A stretch of DNA of 64,000 bases from Rugalucina vietnamica (lineage: Eukaryota; Mollusca; Bivalvia; Lucinida; Lucinidae). The stretch is from positions 14,503,957 through 14,567,956 of the forward strand of contig OZ024874.1 of the NCBI GenBank assembly GCA_964017185.1, in the 5' to 3' direction. Both the position numbers and the translations under genes were made by a program. The notes beneath the pieces are model-generated. The model did not search any database, was not told the DNA's origin, and was given only the letters and a program-made list of their open reading frames with translations. The first letter of the stretch is position 1, and every line of letters starts with the position of its first letter. Below are positions 43,201 through 57,694 of the stretch, piece by piece.

Positions 43201-46200
43201 CAGTCCCGAAAATAACTGTGTCATCTGCATATAAGAGAATCAAAATTTCTAAGTACATACTTATATCATCATCCTCATAGTCAAGTGGTATGCCTTTGCA
43301 GTGGTGAGATGTCAGGTGATTTTCTAAATCATTTAAAAATAAACTAAAAAGAGCTGGTGACAGATTTTCACCTTGTCGAACACCACAGTAACTTTGGAAA
43401 AAGCTTGACTGACTACCCGAGTAGGCAATGCATGATTTGATGTTTTGGTAAAGGTTATAGATTACTCGAAAGAAGATTCCATTTATACCGTTTTTGAGCA
43501 TTTTTGTCCAGAGGCCCACACGCCACACAGAATCAAAAGCTTTGCTAAAATCAATGAAAGAGCAATAAAGCCTTTTACGCTTTGATTTAAGGATTTCTGT
43601 GAGAACATGCAGAGTGAAGATATGGTCAGATGTTGAGTAACCTGCTCTGAATCCTGCCTGGTTCTCTTCAAGAATATCATTGTGTTTTAGATAATTGGTT
43701 AATCTCAAGTTTAAAACTGCTGTAAAAAGTTTGCCAAAACAACTCAAGATTGTTATAGGGCGATAGTTTTCAGGATTGCTGGGGTCTCCATTATTTTTAT
43801 ATATTGGCCTAATGATACCTTCAATCCAGGAGTCTGGTATAATGCCAGTCTGAAGTACAATGTTGAAGAAAGAGACATATATTGGGACCATTATATCAGC
43901 AGTGCATTTCAAATATTCATTAATGATTTTATCATTAGAGGAACTTTTGTTATTTTTCAGCCATCTGATGCACTTGAGAATTTCATTTTCTGTTATTGGT
44001 GAGTTGAGCAGCTCATCCTCATCATTTAAATCGATGTTTACATTTGGTGACATATCTTCCCTTTCATTTTGTTCCTTGAGGTTTTTGAAGAAATCATACA
44101 AAGTTTCAATATCAATATTTTCGTTATCTTTTGATTTGTCGAGGCTATTCATTATTCGCCAGAAATGCCACTGTAAAAGATCATATTCTAAACATTGATC
44201 TACTAAAGACTGTTATTCCTTTAATACAAGTATAAGCTTTAACAAAAAGCTTGGTCTACGCTTCGCATATATAAACTAGAATGTCAAAGAATCTGACCGT
44301 ACTCCCATTTCATCGTGGTGCATTTGACTGAACAGAAATAAAACGCTGTGCAGTGAAAGCATTCATACCTGACAATCGACCGTCACGATACTGTCGGTTC
44401 ATTTCATTCCGTTGTGGCTTGGATAGAATGTAATTGGCTACACGGCAGGTGGGGCGTGGTCAAAGCTTTCATATCTGACCATATAGCGTCACAATACCGT
44501 CGGTTCATTTCATTCCGTTGTTGCTTAGATAGAATGCAATCATGCACCAGTAGTTCCACGAATTTAACAATTTGCCCCATTTTTGGTACCTACTGCACCA
44601 TTGGTAATGTTACCAACCAAAGGGAGGTTTGCATGGGTGTTTGGGGGTGTTTACACAGTCATTGGAGAAACGACCCGGAATCCTACTAACACGATGGTCA
44701 AGCCACTAGACTCAAACGTGCAGTTGCAGTTGTAGAGAGGTGTATGAGTTGTCTTGTAAGTAGGTCAATCTCAAACCTTAGAGTAGTCTACGCGCTGGGG
44801 CGTAGACAACAACACATCCCTAAGAAACTTTTCTATCAAGCAAGTTAAAATCTTACATGTAAGCTGCCAGTCTGGTAAGACTCTGTCTGCCACTACCTCC
44901 CATACCCAGTAGCAAGGCATTACCCAGGGGCTGTCTGATCACCCTGCTGATCCTGGTCACATGCTTCATGGCATCCATAAACAGTACAAGGTTCATCTGG
45001 GCCGTGTTGACCTGGTTATAGTCATCTAGCATGTCCTCCATTGTTTTAGCCATCTGAAACATTGTGGTGGAGTTAAAATTTTGCATAAAACATTATAACA
45101 CAGCTAATAAGTCTGCCAGAATAACCCATTGGTGAGAGGAAAAGACTTTCAAAACAAGAGTTCAGCTAGAATATAAATGATAAGGCAGTTGGTAATAAAA
45201 TGAGAGGTAGAATATTTTAATGAAATTTATCATAAATTTTGCTGATGAAAACCAGAAAATATCTTTGCACCATGATGCCTCAAATATATTTGCTTGCTTA
45301 TTTTGAGATGTATTGTCCCAGTCAACAAATTTTCAGTATGTCTCGACAAAGACAGCGCTTCTTGGGAATTGATCAGTACTAAGGGGAGTTAGTGTGTTTT
45401 GCTAATGGGGTGAGCATCTAGGACCTGTCTATTCAGAGTCTGACACTCTCCCACTATGCAGCCATGACCCCATTCTGATATTTTCATCAGTTTTTTCTTA
45501 ATGTGTAGTGTTTGTCATTGCTAGTATAACCTTAAATTGGTAGAGGAATAGCAATTTGGGTGACTATCAAATTTAAAGAGGAATTTTCTATTACCTTGGT
45601 ATGATCGGTGATCTCAGCATACACTTTGTTCTCCACATTGGTTGACAGGAAATCACCATACAATATCGGCTCCATGTGGAATATCTCTTCTATGGTCGCA
45701 TCAAAGTCAGATTTCATCTTGGACTTACACAGGTCATCAAACCAGTTTCTGTCATCATCGTTCACTAGACGATCCTGGAACACTCGGCATGACTCGTGGT
45801 ACCACAGTCGCAACAGGGAGTTCAGGCTCTGAAAATAAATTGGATGTATATAAATGTCTAAGTTCTTATGACGCAAAAGGATGAGTGTATAGGCATTGTT
45901 GTTTCTATCTTTGATATTTAGTGTGCCAAAGTTTCTTCTATAATGGGTATATTACCTTCCTTCACTACAACACATATCAATTACTTCCCTAGAGGTAGAA
46001 TTTTACATTTTTACAAGAAGAGTGTGGTGTAAACACCTTCTTAAATGATGCACAAACTAAAGTGTACTGCCTGTTGCAATCTTTGATTGAATCCAAGGCC
46101 AACATGAAAATGTGTAGATGTCAGACTTTTTGTAGATCTTCATCCTTATGCAACGTTTACACTCTCAACATTTTTGTGAAGCATTTTTTCATAAGACTTA

Positions 46201-49200
46201 CATCAATCTTAGCCGGGTCAGCCATCAACATTCCCTGGAACACCTTGGACAGATCTCTCAAGTTGAAGGTATAGTGAGATTTGGCTGGGGTAGGCAGTAG
46301 CTGGGTCGTGATCGTGTTGTACACATCAATACAAGTGTTGGTCAGCTTATCACAGAACTGAACTGTTGCTGGACTAGAAGCTACAAATAAAGAATACATT
46401 AACTGAATACATGAAGGGTTTCATTTTTCTTCAAAAGATAAAGGGTGTGCATACATGGCAAAGTAAACATGAATGTTTAACAAATGTAGTATGGGGAACT
46501 GATTCTTAAGCAAGTCCATGAAGGACATAGTACAAACTTTTGGTGACAAAAGAAAATTTGGCTAATCATGACTCTTAATTAGCAACTACATGTACATCAG
46601 AACATCCAAAAACCATTGTTGTTTGAGCCTAAGTCAATATCCATCCTATATAAACAGTGCGATTCTTCGATTTCTTGTACATAAAATTCTTTTAACAGCT
46701 CTAATCCAGGTACTACTAAATACTTTGTTATGTAAAAGAGGTGTTACTGCAGTCTTAAGTTTACTCATAAAACAAAACTTACTAATCCAAGACCTCAGGA
46801 TACATCCAAAGATATTCTGGAGACTGATCTCCTCCATGTCAACAAACGACAGGAAGTTAAAATGTCTCAGCAGACGGGCAGATGTTGGGTTACGACCACC
46901 GCCAGGGGGACCCATGGCACAGATGAAGTTTACGTCAACCAGTCGGCGGAAATCACCTGCATAAAGAACAAAGAACATCATTAATATACCTGATGAACAT
47001 AATTTCTATCATTGAGCTTTTTTTTCAACATTAATTAGCATTAAAACAACAGTATTTTCTGGTAAAATATCAAACATTTTTAGATAAATCTGACAGATAT
47101 ATTGCAGGTGATGTTTTCTTTTTATGTGCTATACAGAATACTGCTATCAAATATAACAAACAAATGCAGAAGCTTCCTTTTTTATTTCAAAAAAATAATG
47201 CAAAGAATTCAAAGCATTTTATATGAAGAGGGAAATGAAACAAAGTGTTCATACCAATGGCCTTTCTGTCATACCATCCATGGAAGTCCATATACTGTCT
47301 GATGAGTTCAATAGGAGGCTGGGCACCATACACCTCCAGTGCAGGCATGTTAAGGTCATCAATAAAGAAGATAAAGTACTTCCCCAGTGGTGGACCAAAC
47401 ACACCCTTACGTCTGAAATACAGTACAATTTATGTGTCTAGTTATTAAATGTACATTATTTTAATATATTAAGTTAATCAGATGTCGGTTAGCAGAACAC
47501 TAATAAACTGCTTGCATTTTTATCATGCATTATCTTGAAGACTACCAATCAGTTTCATCAAAAGCTTTCTTTCATACTGCATAAGGAACTGTCATAATTT
47601 AAGCCAAATTCCTGTATGCTGGACATACTTGTATCTCTCATGCAGCATCAATATGAACAAGAAACAAAAGCATTTATGTACCTATTGTCTGTAACCAAAA
47701 GTTCAAATATTTATGTTTTTCCAACACCACTTTGACTTAGATCATATGAAAGCCCAACAAGTTTTCAGTTCACAGCAGAAACAACAGGTATTTTTACCTC
47801 TTGTCCAGTTTCCCATCGATCAGGTCCTGTGTCTGGTTGGCACTGGTTTTAGCTGAGAAGATGATAAAGTCAGGGATGTACTCCTTTGGCATGTTTCTGG
47901 CTAGTTTGTCACTGATTACTAGTGTCTTACCAGTACCAGTAGGACCTACACACATCACCTAGAAAGGTAAATAGTATTGTGATCATTATTGATAAGAATG
48001 TGATAACCAGAGGACCAATGGTCCTGTAAACGCTCACCTGAGACCTGAGATACCAATAAACTTGTTTGACTAGAATGCTAATATGTGTATAACCCAAGGG
48101 CAGGGTCAGAATAACCCCTGGAGTCAATGTCTTTTTCAAAAAAAAAATAAAATTCAGTCCATTTGAAAATATGCAAGTTATGCCCTTCAAATGACATTTT
48201 AACAATTTTCACCATTCAAATGCATGGGCGGCCTAAGTTGTCCTTGCAATAAAATAGGTCAAGGTCATCCCAGGGTCAAGATTTATATAAATTTTGTAGA
48301 ATTCCATTGCCTCATGCTTCACGCCAAGTTTCAAAATCATAGGCCTTCTGGTTCTGGAGAAGAAGATTTTTAAAGGTTTTTGCTATTTATAGCCATGGCA
48401 GCCATCTTGGTCATGTGACCTTGACCATTTATAAAAACTTTCATTCACTCTTCCTAAGAATGCTCCACATAAAGTTCGGCTTTGATTGGCCTAGCGGTTT
48501 CAGAGAAGAAGATGTTTGAATAATATGTTCATACACATGTATATAGCCCCAGGGCAGGGGCAGACAAACCTCTGGGCCCAAAATATTTTCATAAACATAA
48601 ATACCAGTATTCTGTCCATTTGCTCATTCCTAGCAAGTTTTTTGCCATTAAATGACATTTTTCTATTTTTTCTCATTCAAATGCATAGGCGGCCTAAGTT
48701 GACCTTGCTGTAAAAAGGTCAAGGTCATCCCAGGGTCATGATTTATATAAACTTTGTAGAGCTCCAGCCACTGATGCTTCACACCAAGTTTCAAAATCAT
48801 TGGCCTTCTGGTTCTGGAGAAGAAGATTTTTAAAGGTTTTTTCTATTTATAGCCATGGCAGCCATCTTGGTCATGTGACCATGACCATTTATATAAACTT
48901 TCTTTCCCCCTTCCCAAGGATGCTCCGTATGAAGTTTGGCTTTGATTGGCCAAGCGGTTTCAGGGGAGAAGATGTTTCATTATTATGGAAATATACATGT
49001 ATATAGCCCCGGGGCAGGGGCAGACAACCCCCCAGGGGCTAAAATTTTCCATTAACATTAATCTTCTGTCCATTTGCCTATTCCCAGTAAGTTTTACCCA
49101 TTAAATAGCATTTTACCATTTTTTTCCCATTCAAATGCATTGGCGACCTAAGTTGACCTTGCCTTAAAATAAGTCAAGGTCATCCTAGGGTCATGATTTA

Positions 49201-51004
49201 TATAAATTATGATGGGCCCGCATCCCCAATGATACATACCAAGTTTTGTGGAAATCGGCCCACTGGTTCTGGAGAAGAAGATTTTCAAAGGTTTTTGCTA
49301 TTTATAGCCATGGCGGCCATCTTGGTCATGCGACCTGGACCATTTATATAAACTTTTGTTCCCCCTTCCTAAAGATGCTCCACATGAAGTTTGGCTTTGA
49401 TTGACCAAGCGGTTTCAGAGGAGAAGATCTTTGAAATTGTGAACGACGGACGCCGGACGAACGACGGACGGACGGACGGACGCCGGAGCATGAGTATACT
49501 ATAAGCTCACCTGTGAGCCTTCGGCTCAGGTGAGCTAATACTACTATACAACACTGGCTTGCTTCTGGCCAGTTTGTCTTTGATGTGTCTTAATGGTACC
49601 AGTTGGGCCTACACTCATCATCTTGAAAATAATTTAGTGACTGGTAAAAGATGAGGAAGTAAGGGACATACTCCTTTTGGCATGTTTCTGGCAAGTTTGT
49701 CACTGATTAAAATACAAGTCTTACCAGTGCCAGTCGTACCTACACATATCAACTTGAAAGGTAAATAGAACAGTGATCATTAATCAATACTACAATATTC
49801 TCTGTATGTGTTGGTACATTGCTTGTTTTGGGACACCCTCCATTTTTGCCTTATGAAAATATTGGATATACTTCTCCCATTCAAAAATATTTTTAAGTTT
49901 TTGCCATTGAAAACTCTGGATTTTGCAGCAAACATTTTCTTCAATAGCAAAGTAAAAATAAGTGAATAACTGATCTTTAGCGGTAAGCTACGTAAGCTTG
50001 TAACTATATCCGAGAATATACTGTCACAATTTTCATTGTCTAATTAAAATCGTTAAGAACACACTTACAGTCTTCTTGTTAGTGAGCAACATTTCCAGTA
50101 GATAAGAACTTCTGATAGTGTCCATGGTTGGTACTATGATGTCAGAGAACTTGGTCTCCGGGGCAACTACATACTGTTCCATGCCCTCCATCCAGTCTAC
50201 CCAACGCACCTAGAAATAGAACACTTCACATTAAAGAGAATTCACAATATGGCTATTTTCAAAAAGATCACATTTAAACTGTAAGGTTTCAACTTGATTG
50301 ATGAGTAATAGTTCAGTATATAAAACATTTTCAAAAGAAAATGCATTTTCAAATGAAAATGTATCTGGAAAATGTAACAAGACAACAAACAGAAAGAAAG
50401 CATAATCACTATACCATTAATATCTTTCTTTTTTATCAAAATAAAAGAGGAAGTAACAAATTTGATTTGCAGGACCATGTTATTCATTTGTTTTGTTAAG
50501 TGATTTAATTTTCAATTAAGATAGAAATAGATTTTATTTTTAAATCAAGATAAAAATACCTGAATCATAAAGAATAACACTAAATAAACAGTGAACAAAC
50601 ATGGATCAAAACTGATAAGAACAGAACAAGAATACATAATAAAAACAAGCTAACAGCTTACAAAAGGTGAACGCTTCTTGCGCTATATTTCCAAAGCAAA
50701 GAAAAACAGTTAAAACATGCATAACTGACTCTTCCGCCAGCAAGGTATAAGCACACCCACCCTCATTTCCTTGACAAACATTGTGTTTTTGCACCTATAT
50801 TTACCTGTAAAAAGCACGTGTTGGTTTGTTTGTCTAACCAACGTGTTGTCTAACCGTCATTGACCATTAGCTAATGTGCTGATTTGAATGGTCAATATAA
50901 AATGAATATTAATAATGGGTGGTTTGACGGAGGACTCAATTATGAATGAGTCTTCTTCTCATATGGCATTGTCATTTAATTAATTACCATCAACATCATT
51001 AATT

Positions 51005-51061
<57 letters not shown>

Positions 51062-51154
51062 GTGCTCTTTTTTCATTTTATTACTACTTTTACCATCATC
51101 ATCATCATCATCATCATAACCACCATCACCCCCACCATCAACATCATCATCATT

Positions 51155-51215
<61 letters not shown>

Positions 51216-54200
51216 CCTACCTCTTTCTTTTTCTTATCTTCATCATCATCCACAGCATCATCACTCTCACTGCTACTGATACCAGCATCATCCAAGTTGT
51301 AAGAATAGACTGTACCAGCCTCTGGGTACAGCAGCTTAATCTGAAAACAACATTGATCATAGACTTCTAATAATTTGTGTCAAACCAGAGGACCAATGGT
51401 CCTGTAAACGCTCACCTGAGATCTGCTACATATGCAAATAAACATGTTTGAATGGTATTTAGCTCCAGTGCAGGGGCAGATGAAGCCCTTGGGCCATTTG
51501 TTTTCAGAATAATCAATATTCTGTCCATTTGCCAATTTCTATTTTATTTATTCCCTTCAAATGACATGTTTACAGTTTTCCCCATTCTAATGCATTGGCA
51601 ACCTATGTTGACCTTGTCGTCAAATAGGTCAAGGTCTCCACAGGGTCATGATTTATATACACATTGTAGTACTTTAGCCATCCATGCTTCATGCCAAGTT
51701 TCTTTGAAATCGGTCCACCGGTTCCGGAGAAGAAGATTTTTGAAGGGTTTTTACCATATATGGGCATGGCCGCCATCTTGGTCATGTGACCTGGATTATT
51801 TATATACACATTGGTTACCCCATCCTATAGATGCTTCACATAAAATTTGGCTTTGATTGGCCAAGCGGTTTCAGAGGAGATGATGTTTGAATATGATGGT
51901 AATGTACAGGTATATTGCCCCGGGGTGGGGGCAGATGAGCCCCTGGGGTCAAAATTTTTCAGAATCATCAATATTCAGTCCTACTGCCCATTTCCTGCAA
52001 GATTTCCACTTTAAATGACATTTTAAAATTTTTCCCCATTCAAATGCATTGGAGACCTATGTTGACCTTGCCGTAAAGAAGGTCAAGGTCATCACAGGGT
52101 CACGATTTATATACACATTGTAGTACTTGAGCCATCGATGCTTCATGCCAAGTTTTGTTGAAATCGGTCAATCGGTTCTGGAGAAGAAGATTTTTGAAGG
52201 GTTTTTACCATATATGGGCATGGCGGCCATCTTGGTCATGTGACCTGGATTATTTATATACACATTGGTTCTCCCTTCCCATAGATGCTTCATGTAAAAT
52301 TTGGTTTTGATTGGCCAAGCGGTTTCAGAGAAGAAGATGTTTGAATATTATGATAATATACATGTATATTGCCCCGGGGTGGGGGCGGATGAGCCCCTGG
52401 TGCCCATTTTTTTTCAGAATCATTAATATTCAGTCCTACTGCTCATTTTCTGCAAGATTTTTCCTTTAAATGACAATTTAACAATTTTTCCCATTCAAAT
52501 GCAAAGGCGACCTATGTTGACCTTGCCGTAAAATAGGTCAAGGTCACCGCAAGGTCATGATTTATATACACATTGTAGTACTTGAGCCATCGATGCTTCA
52601 TGCCAAGTTTGGTTGAAATCGGTCAATCGGTTCCGGAGAAGAAGATTTTTGAAGGGTTTTTACCATATATGGGCATGGCGGCCATCTTGGTCATGTGACC
52701 TGGATTATTTATATACACATTGGTTCCCCCTTCCCATAGATGCTTCATGTAAAATTTGGCTTTGATTGGCCAAGCTGTTTCAGAGTAGAAGATCTTTGAA
52801 AATTGTGGACGACGGACGGACGGACGACGGACGGACGGACGGACGGACGACGGAGCATGGGTATACTATAAGCTCACCTTGTGAGCCTGACGGCTCAGGT
52901 GAGCTAAAAATTGGCATGGTTTACAGATTTTTTTTTTCATGATGAATTTCTTGCGATATATTCTACAGCTTTTTGCAAGATATCAAGCAAAAGCTTACTG
53001 ATTTTGGAATTTCTTTACCTCCATGTAAGGGCTGTTCTTAACAGTCTCAGTTGTTTTGTCATTTTGATATAAATGTTTGAATAATTTTGCTCAATATTGC
53101 TTTTGCCTGTATTGGTTTGTGCATTTCTCATGTACATTAGTTTGAATTTAACTTGTTTAAGGTATTTTCTCATACGTTCACTGCTTTTAAAGGATCTCAT
53201 TTCTATTTTTCTCTGTTGTCTGTGTCTGCACCTTTCTTTGGAATTTTCTTTGAACTTTTTTTCTGACATTCATGCTTATAGGAAACTTACCCCTTCTTCC
53301 TTCATTTTCTCTCTAATCCAGGTAGAAAATTTCAACTGACTGTCATTGTCTCCAGTGACACCAATAGACCATACCAGAGCAAATATAAACCAGGGTTCAA
53401 TAAGTTCTTCAACTCTTGCCAGTCTTTCTGCTGGAATTGGCTTGTCTCCCTTTTAACAGAATTAAATCATAGGTCAGAAAAACACAGAACAAGCAAGTAA
53501 AATATTCAAAACAGAACATAACATCACATTCCAGGACAGTTACTGGTATTCTGCTGGAAAAAAAGAAATAAGAATTATTGAAGGTCCATTAAAGATCGCT
53601 TTGATCTTTGGAGTGACCATTTCATCTGAGCTAGAAAATGAAAGGTTAACAAACTTGGCAGCTTGTTAAGACAGATAGGATATCAAACATGTAAGCCTCA
53701 CAAGGTCATGTTAGTTAGAAAACATACTACTATCAACTGTGATGTTGTATCCCTTGATATTAAATATTGAGGTGGATTTCAAACACAAATGGGGTAGTAG
53801 GACTGCAACCTTTCCATGCATATTATTGTTTCAGTTCTATTTGACATGTTAAATAAGATAGGAAGGGCAATAACAATGTTTGAAATGATCCATTCAAAGG
53901 GATATTTTAAAGGATCAAAATGGTATACTAAATTGTATGAACTTCACCTATACTATATACTAATGTACTACTTCATTTCTTCAATCTACTTCAATATGCT
54001 ACGGGAATAAAGAATAATCAAATTACAGAACTCAATTATATGAACATTGGAAAAGAACAAAATAATTGTCATTAGTTTGACACCCAAAATAATGAAACTA
54101 TTTTTGCTATTTAAATTTGGAATATAAAGGTTTTGACTGAAAATGGGTAAACAACTTAACTGGGCCATACTCTGCCAAAGTTAAAGCCAAATAGACTGTA

Positions 54201-57200
54201 ATTCAAAAGCTCAAATGAAATAAAGATCCAACATAAAACATTCTTGAAAAAAACACATATTACAATATAGGACTAAAAGTGATGAAACACTCAAGGATTT
54301 TGACACAAAATATCCTATCTTTCAAGAGCTAAAATTACTCAATGGCATTTAATCAAACAAAGAAAGTGTCTTTTTAAACAAAATTAAAATGGAAACAATT
54401 GCTCCTACAAAAATGAACAGCATAACCTATGGGTTCAAATGTGCCCATTTTCACCTATTTCAATCTATAACACTGACTTCAACAAAACAACTTAAAACTC
54501 AAATGTGAAACAAATATGAAACCAAACGAGAGAAATAAACGTAACATTTTGGAATACACTCTCAACTACTCATAACTCCGAATGTTAGCAAACACATCTT
54601 GCAATCCTTATAAAAGATTCAATATACACAGAAAATTGTTCATTACTGAACTCATTTGGAATGACAAATGAGCCGCCACATGGGAAAACCAACAATCTGC
54701 ATAGGCGAAAACAAAGGCGCAGATCAGCTTCGCAGTTACGCTGATCAGCGCCTTTGTTTTTCGCTACACAGATAGTACAATCCCACTTCTTTTTAAATCC
54801 GAAATTGGAATCCGACCTGTTTGGAAACCACATTGTTGGTTTTCCTAGAGGTGGCTCAGATGTGTTTATTCAGGAGTTCTGAGCTTAACAGATTTACTCA
54901 CTGGAAGGGCATTTTCTTCATTTTCTGATTCTATCATAAGCTGAATGGTTCACATTATATACAATTAGATCACACAATATGCAAATGTTATATAAGCATA
55001 AACAGATAAACTTTTAAACCACTGCTTCACAGTTTACACCAAAAGCACAAGAACAATTTTCAAACTTTTATTTCTAGGAAATATGAGCCGCGTCATGAGA
55101 AAACTGGATTTTTGCCTATGCAAAAACAAAGGCGCAAATCAGCTTCGCAGTGATCAGCACCTTTGTATTCGCTTAACAGATAGTACATCCCTTCTTCTTC
55201 TTAAATCCGAAATTTCAAGCTTCTAGCCACCTTCTGTGGCTGCAGAGGCCGGTTTATGTGAGATCTGGTCAGAAACCCAAATACCGTTTTTCTCGCACTG
55301 CTGCTCATATGTTGTTTGCTTTCTTGGTATTTAAAAGGAAACTATGTCCCTGAGTTCATCTTGCCCTTTTTTCACTTGTGAAGCAGAGCTTTGATAATTA
55401 TCATCTGAGCCAACTCACAGGATCAATGGTACTGAACACAATTGTGAACAACAAAAGCTGAAGCCAGACTGCCCAACTGGTAGTCTTTGCCGAATCTGAA
55501 AGTAATAGGCTGAACCAAAAATCAGTTATCAGGCAGCATGGCACTTTTAAAGAAAATGACTAAGACCGTATGAAAAGTATCAAAAAAAAAGTACAATGAA
55601 TTGGCTCATATGTATACAAAGTGCTTTCAGTTGCCTCATTACTTCATTACTTGAAAGTTGAAAAATAATAAATCAATCTTTTTCCTTAACACATGAGGAT
55701 ACAATTTTCACAACTGGCATTTTTTGCAAGCAACAAAAGCACCTTGTAAATTCATTTATGTTCTGGCAAACAACTAAGTGGTCGTATGATAACACTAAGA
55801 TTAAAATAAATGAGTAAAGCATGCAAAATGGACTGAAATAAACTTCACATCAGGAAAACATGTCAGTGTAATGTATACCCCCTTATAGCCCACTTTTATA
55901 TAGTAAAACTGGGGTATGCAGGTGTATACCTATTTTTCTTATTTTTGCTTCAAAACATAGATTGTGGGTATTTGTTAGAACCACCTCGGGGAGGCGAGGC
56001 GGTTCTAACGTGTACCCACAATCTGTGTTTTGAGCAAAAATAAGAAAAATATAAAAAAAATTCCACTACTAAAATTTTTCAATTTTTACAACTTAAGAAA
56101 AATATGTATATTACATGGGTGTGTTTTCGTAATGATATGAGACAGGTAAGCTCCATGTGGGTTATGAATTTTGTGAATCATATAATAGCCAGTGTTATTA
56201 CACATTCCACTAAAGTCATTTGCCAAGAACATTACAATATAAGAAATTTGATTTCATATTGAGCTATGTCTTACCAAAGCTCTGTATCGTCCCTGTAGGT
56301 TACCATAGTAACCAGATCGGAATGAGTAGGTAAGGTGACAACGGTAGGTTGGGGTGGGTAAGAAAACAACACATGTTAGCAATGTGAACACATGCAAGCA
56401 AATTATTAACATCACTGTTAAGCATTTTAAATGTGTAATACAATTAACTAAATTTCCCTTTGAATTTAAAGCACAAAATATAACCAAAAGCTTGTGACCA
56501 TGAAATAAAGCCTAAAATTAAGCTTAAATTATAATACAAATAGCAAACAATGATGAAATTAAAGCCCAAAAGCTGCTAAATGACATATCTTTGGGTTTTA
56601 AAATATGATAAAAAAACAACAAAAGAAAACAAAAACATAAATCTTAAAGTTAAAAATTACTCTCATTCATTTTTATTAAAACTTAAATTCAAACTAAGCA
56701 AAAATATTCTGTTTACTGAATAAGAATATGTATACATCATAACCAAGAATAATATGTGACACAATATATGATCCATACAGCTACATGCGTGCAATATATA
56801 CTTTCAAAGCTTCTATACCCAACAACCAAGATCTATGATATGAGCATGCTATTTCATGCCAAACACTTTCTGGCTTGTCTGTAATATTCAGTTTATAAAT
56901 TTCAATTTGATGATGTATCATTTATAAAGGTCTTTCTATAAGATCCTATTGAAACTTTGTGCAAAATTTTGTTTTTGTCAACAGAACCTGATTACAAAGA
57001 AGCTGAAATCAGAAGATTACTGCTTTTTTACCATTTATAGGTCACTTTAACATGTTGTGTTTGGATAGGTCTCAGAGGCAGATGTAAAAATAAGGCAGTA
57101 ACACTTAAACTGATTCAAACATATATCAAGGAGTTGAAACATGAATTATTAATATAAAGAAGAGAATTCTGGCTTTTGGATAAACAATCTTAAAACCACA

Positions 57201-57651
57201 ATATAGGGGATTTGTAAAACATGTGAAGAAATACTTTGTGTTTTTTTTTTGTACAATGGCTTCTTCAAAAAGTGGTAGAACCTTTCCAATTATGATGATT
57301 AAATAGGCATATTTGGATGCATCATGCTTTAATATATCTAAATCAAAAATATGAAAGAAGATCAAGATAGACTGCACCCATTCCTAGTGACCAAACATTT
57401 GCAAATCCATAAATGAAGCATGTGCAGAATAATACTGTAGACACCAGTCAACAAGCTACTAAAAATAATGGTTAGAAATTGTTTTAATTTGATTTGTTGT
57501 TTAACATCCCAGTTATCATATTTTCTGTAAATAGAGTCTCAGCTTCCTGGTTTTTTTCATCAGCACATGTACATTTGGGAGCTTAAAGTGTCTTGCTAAA
57601 AGTGTAAGGCAAACACGACAAATCTGAATGACAACAACATTTAATATATGT

Positions 57652-57694
<43 letters not shown>

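Noticed and set aside
42492-44198. Plus-strand ORFs opposite the LINE
   Set aside because: Antisense shadows of the reverse transcriptase frame without features of their own.
49646-49795. Mutually exclusive alternative AAA3 exon
   Set aside because: Frameshift, altered acceptor and no donor make it non-functional.
50999-51220. Poly-Asp / Arg-Glu ORF as constitutive coding sequence
   Set aside because: It lies past a good GTAGGT donor, and exons e7 and e8 join in phase without it. Kept only as an intron-retention idea.
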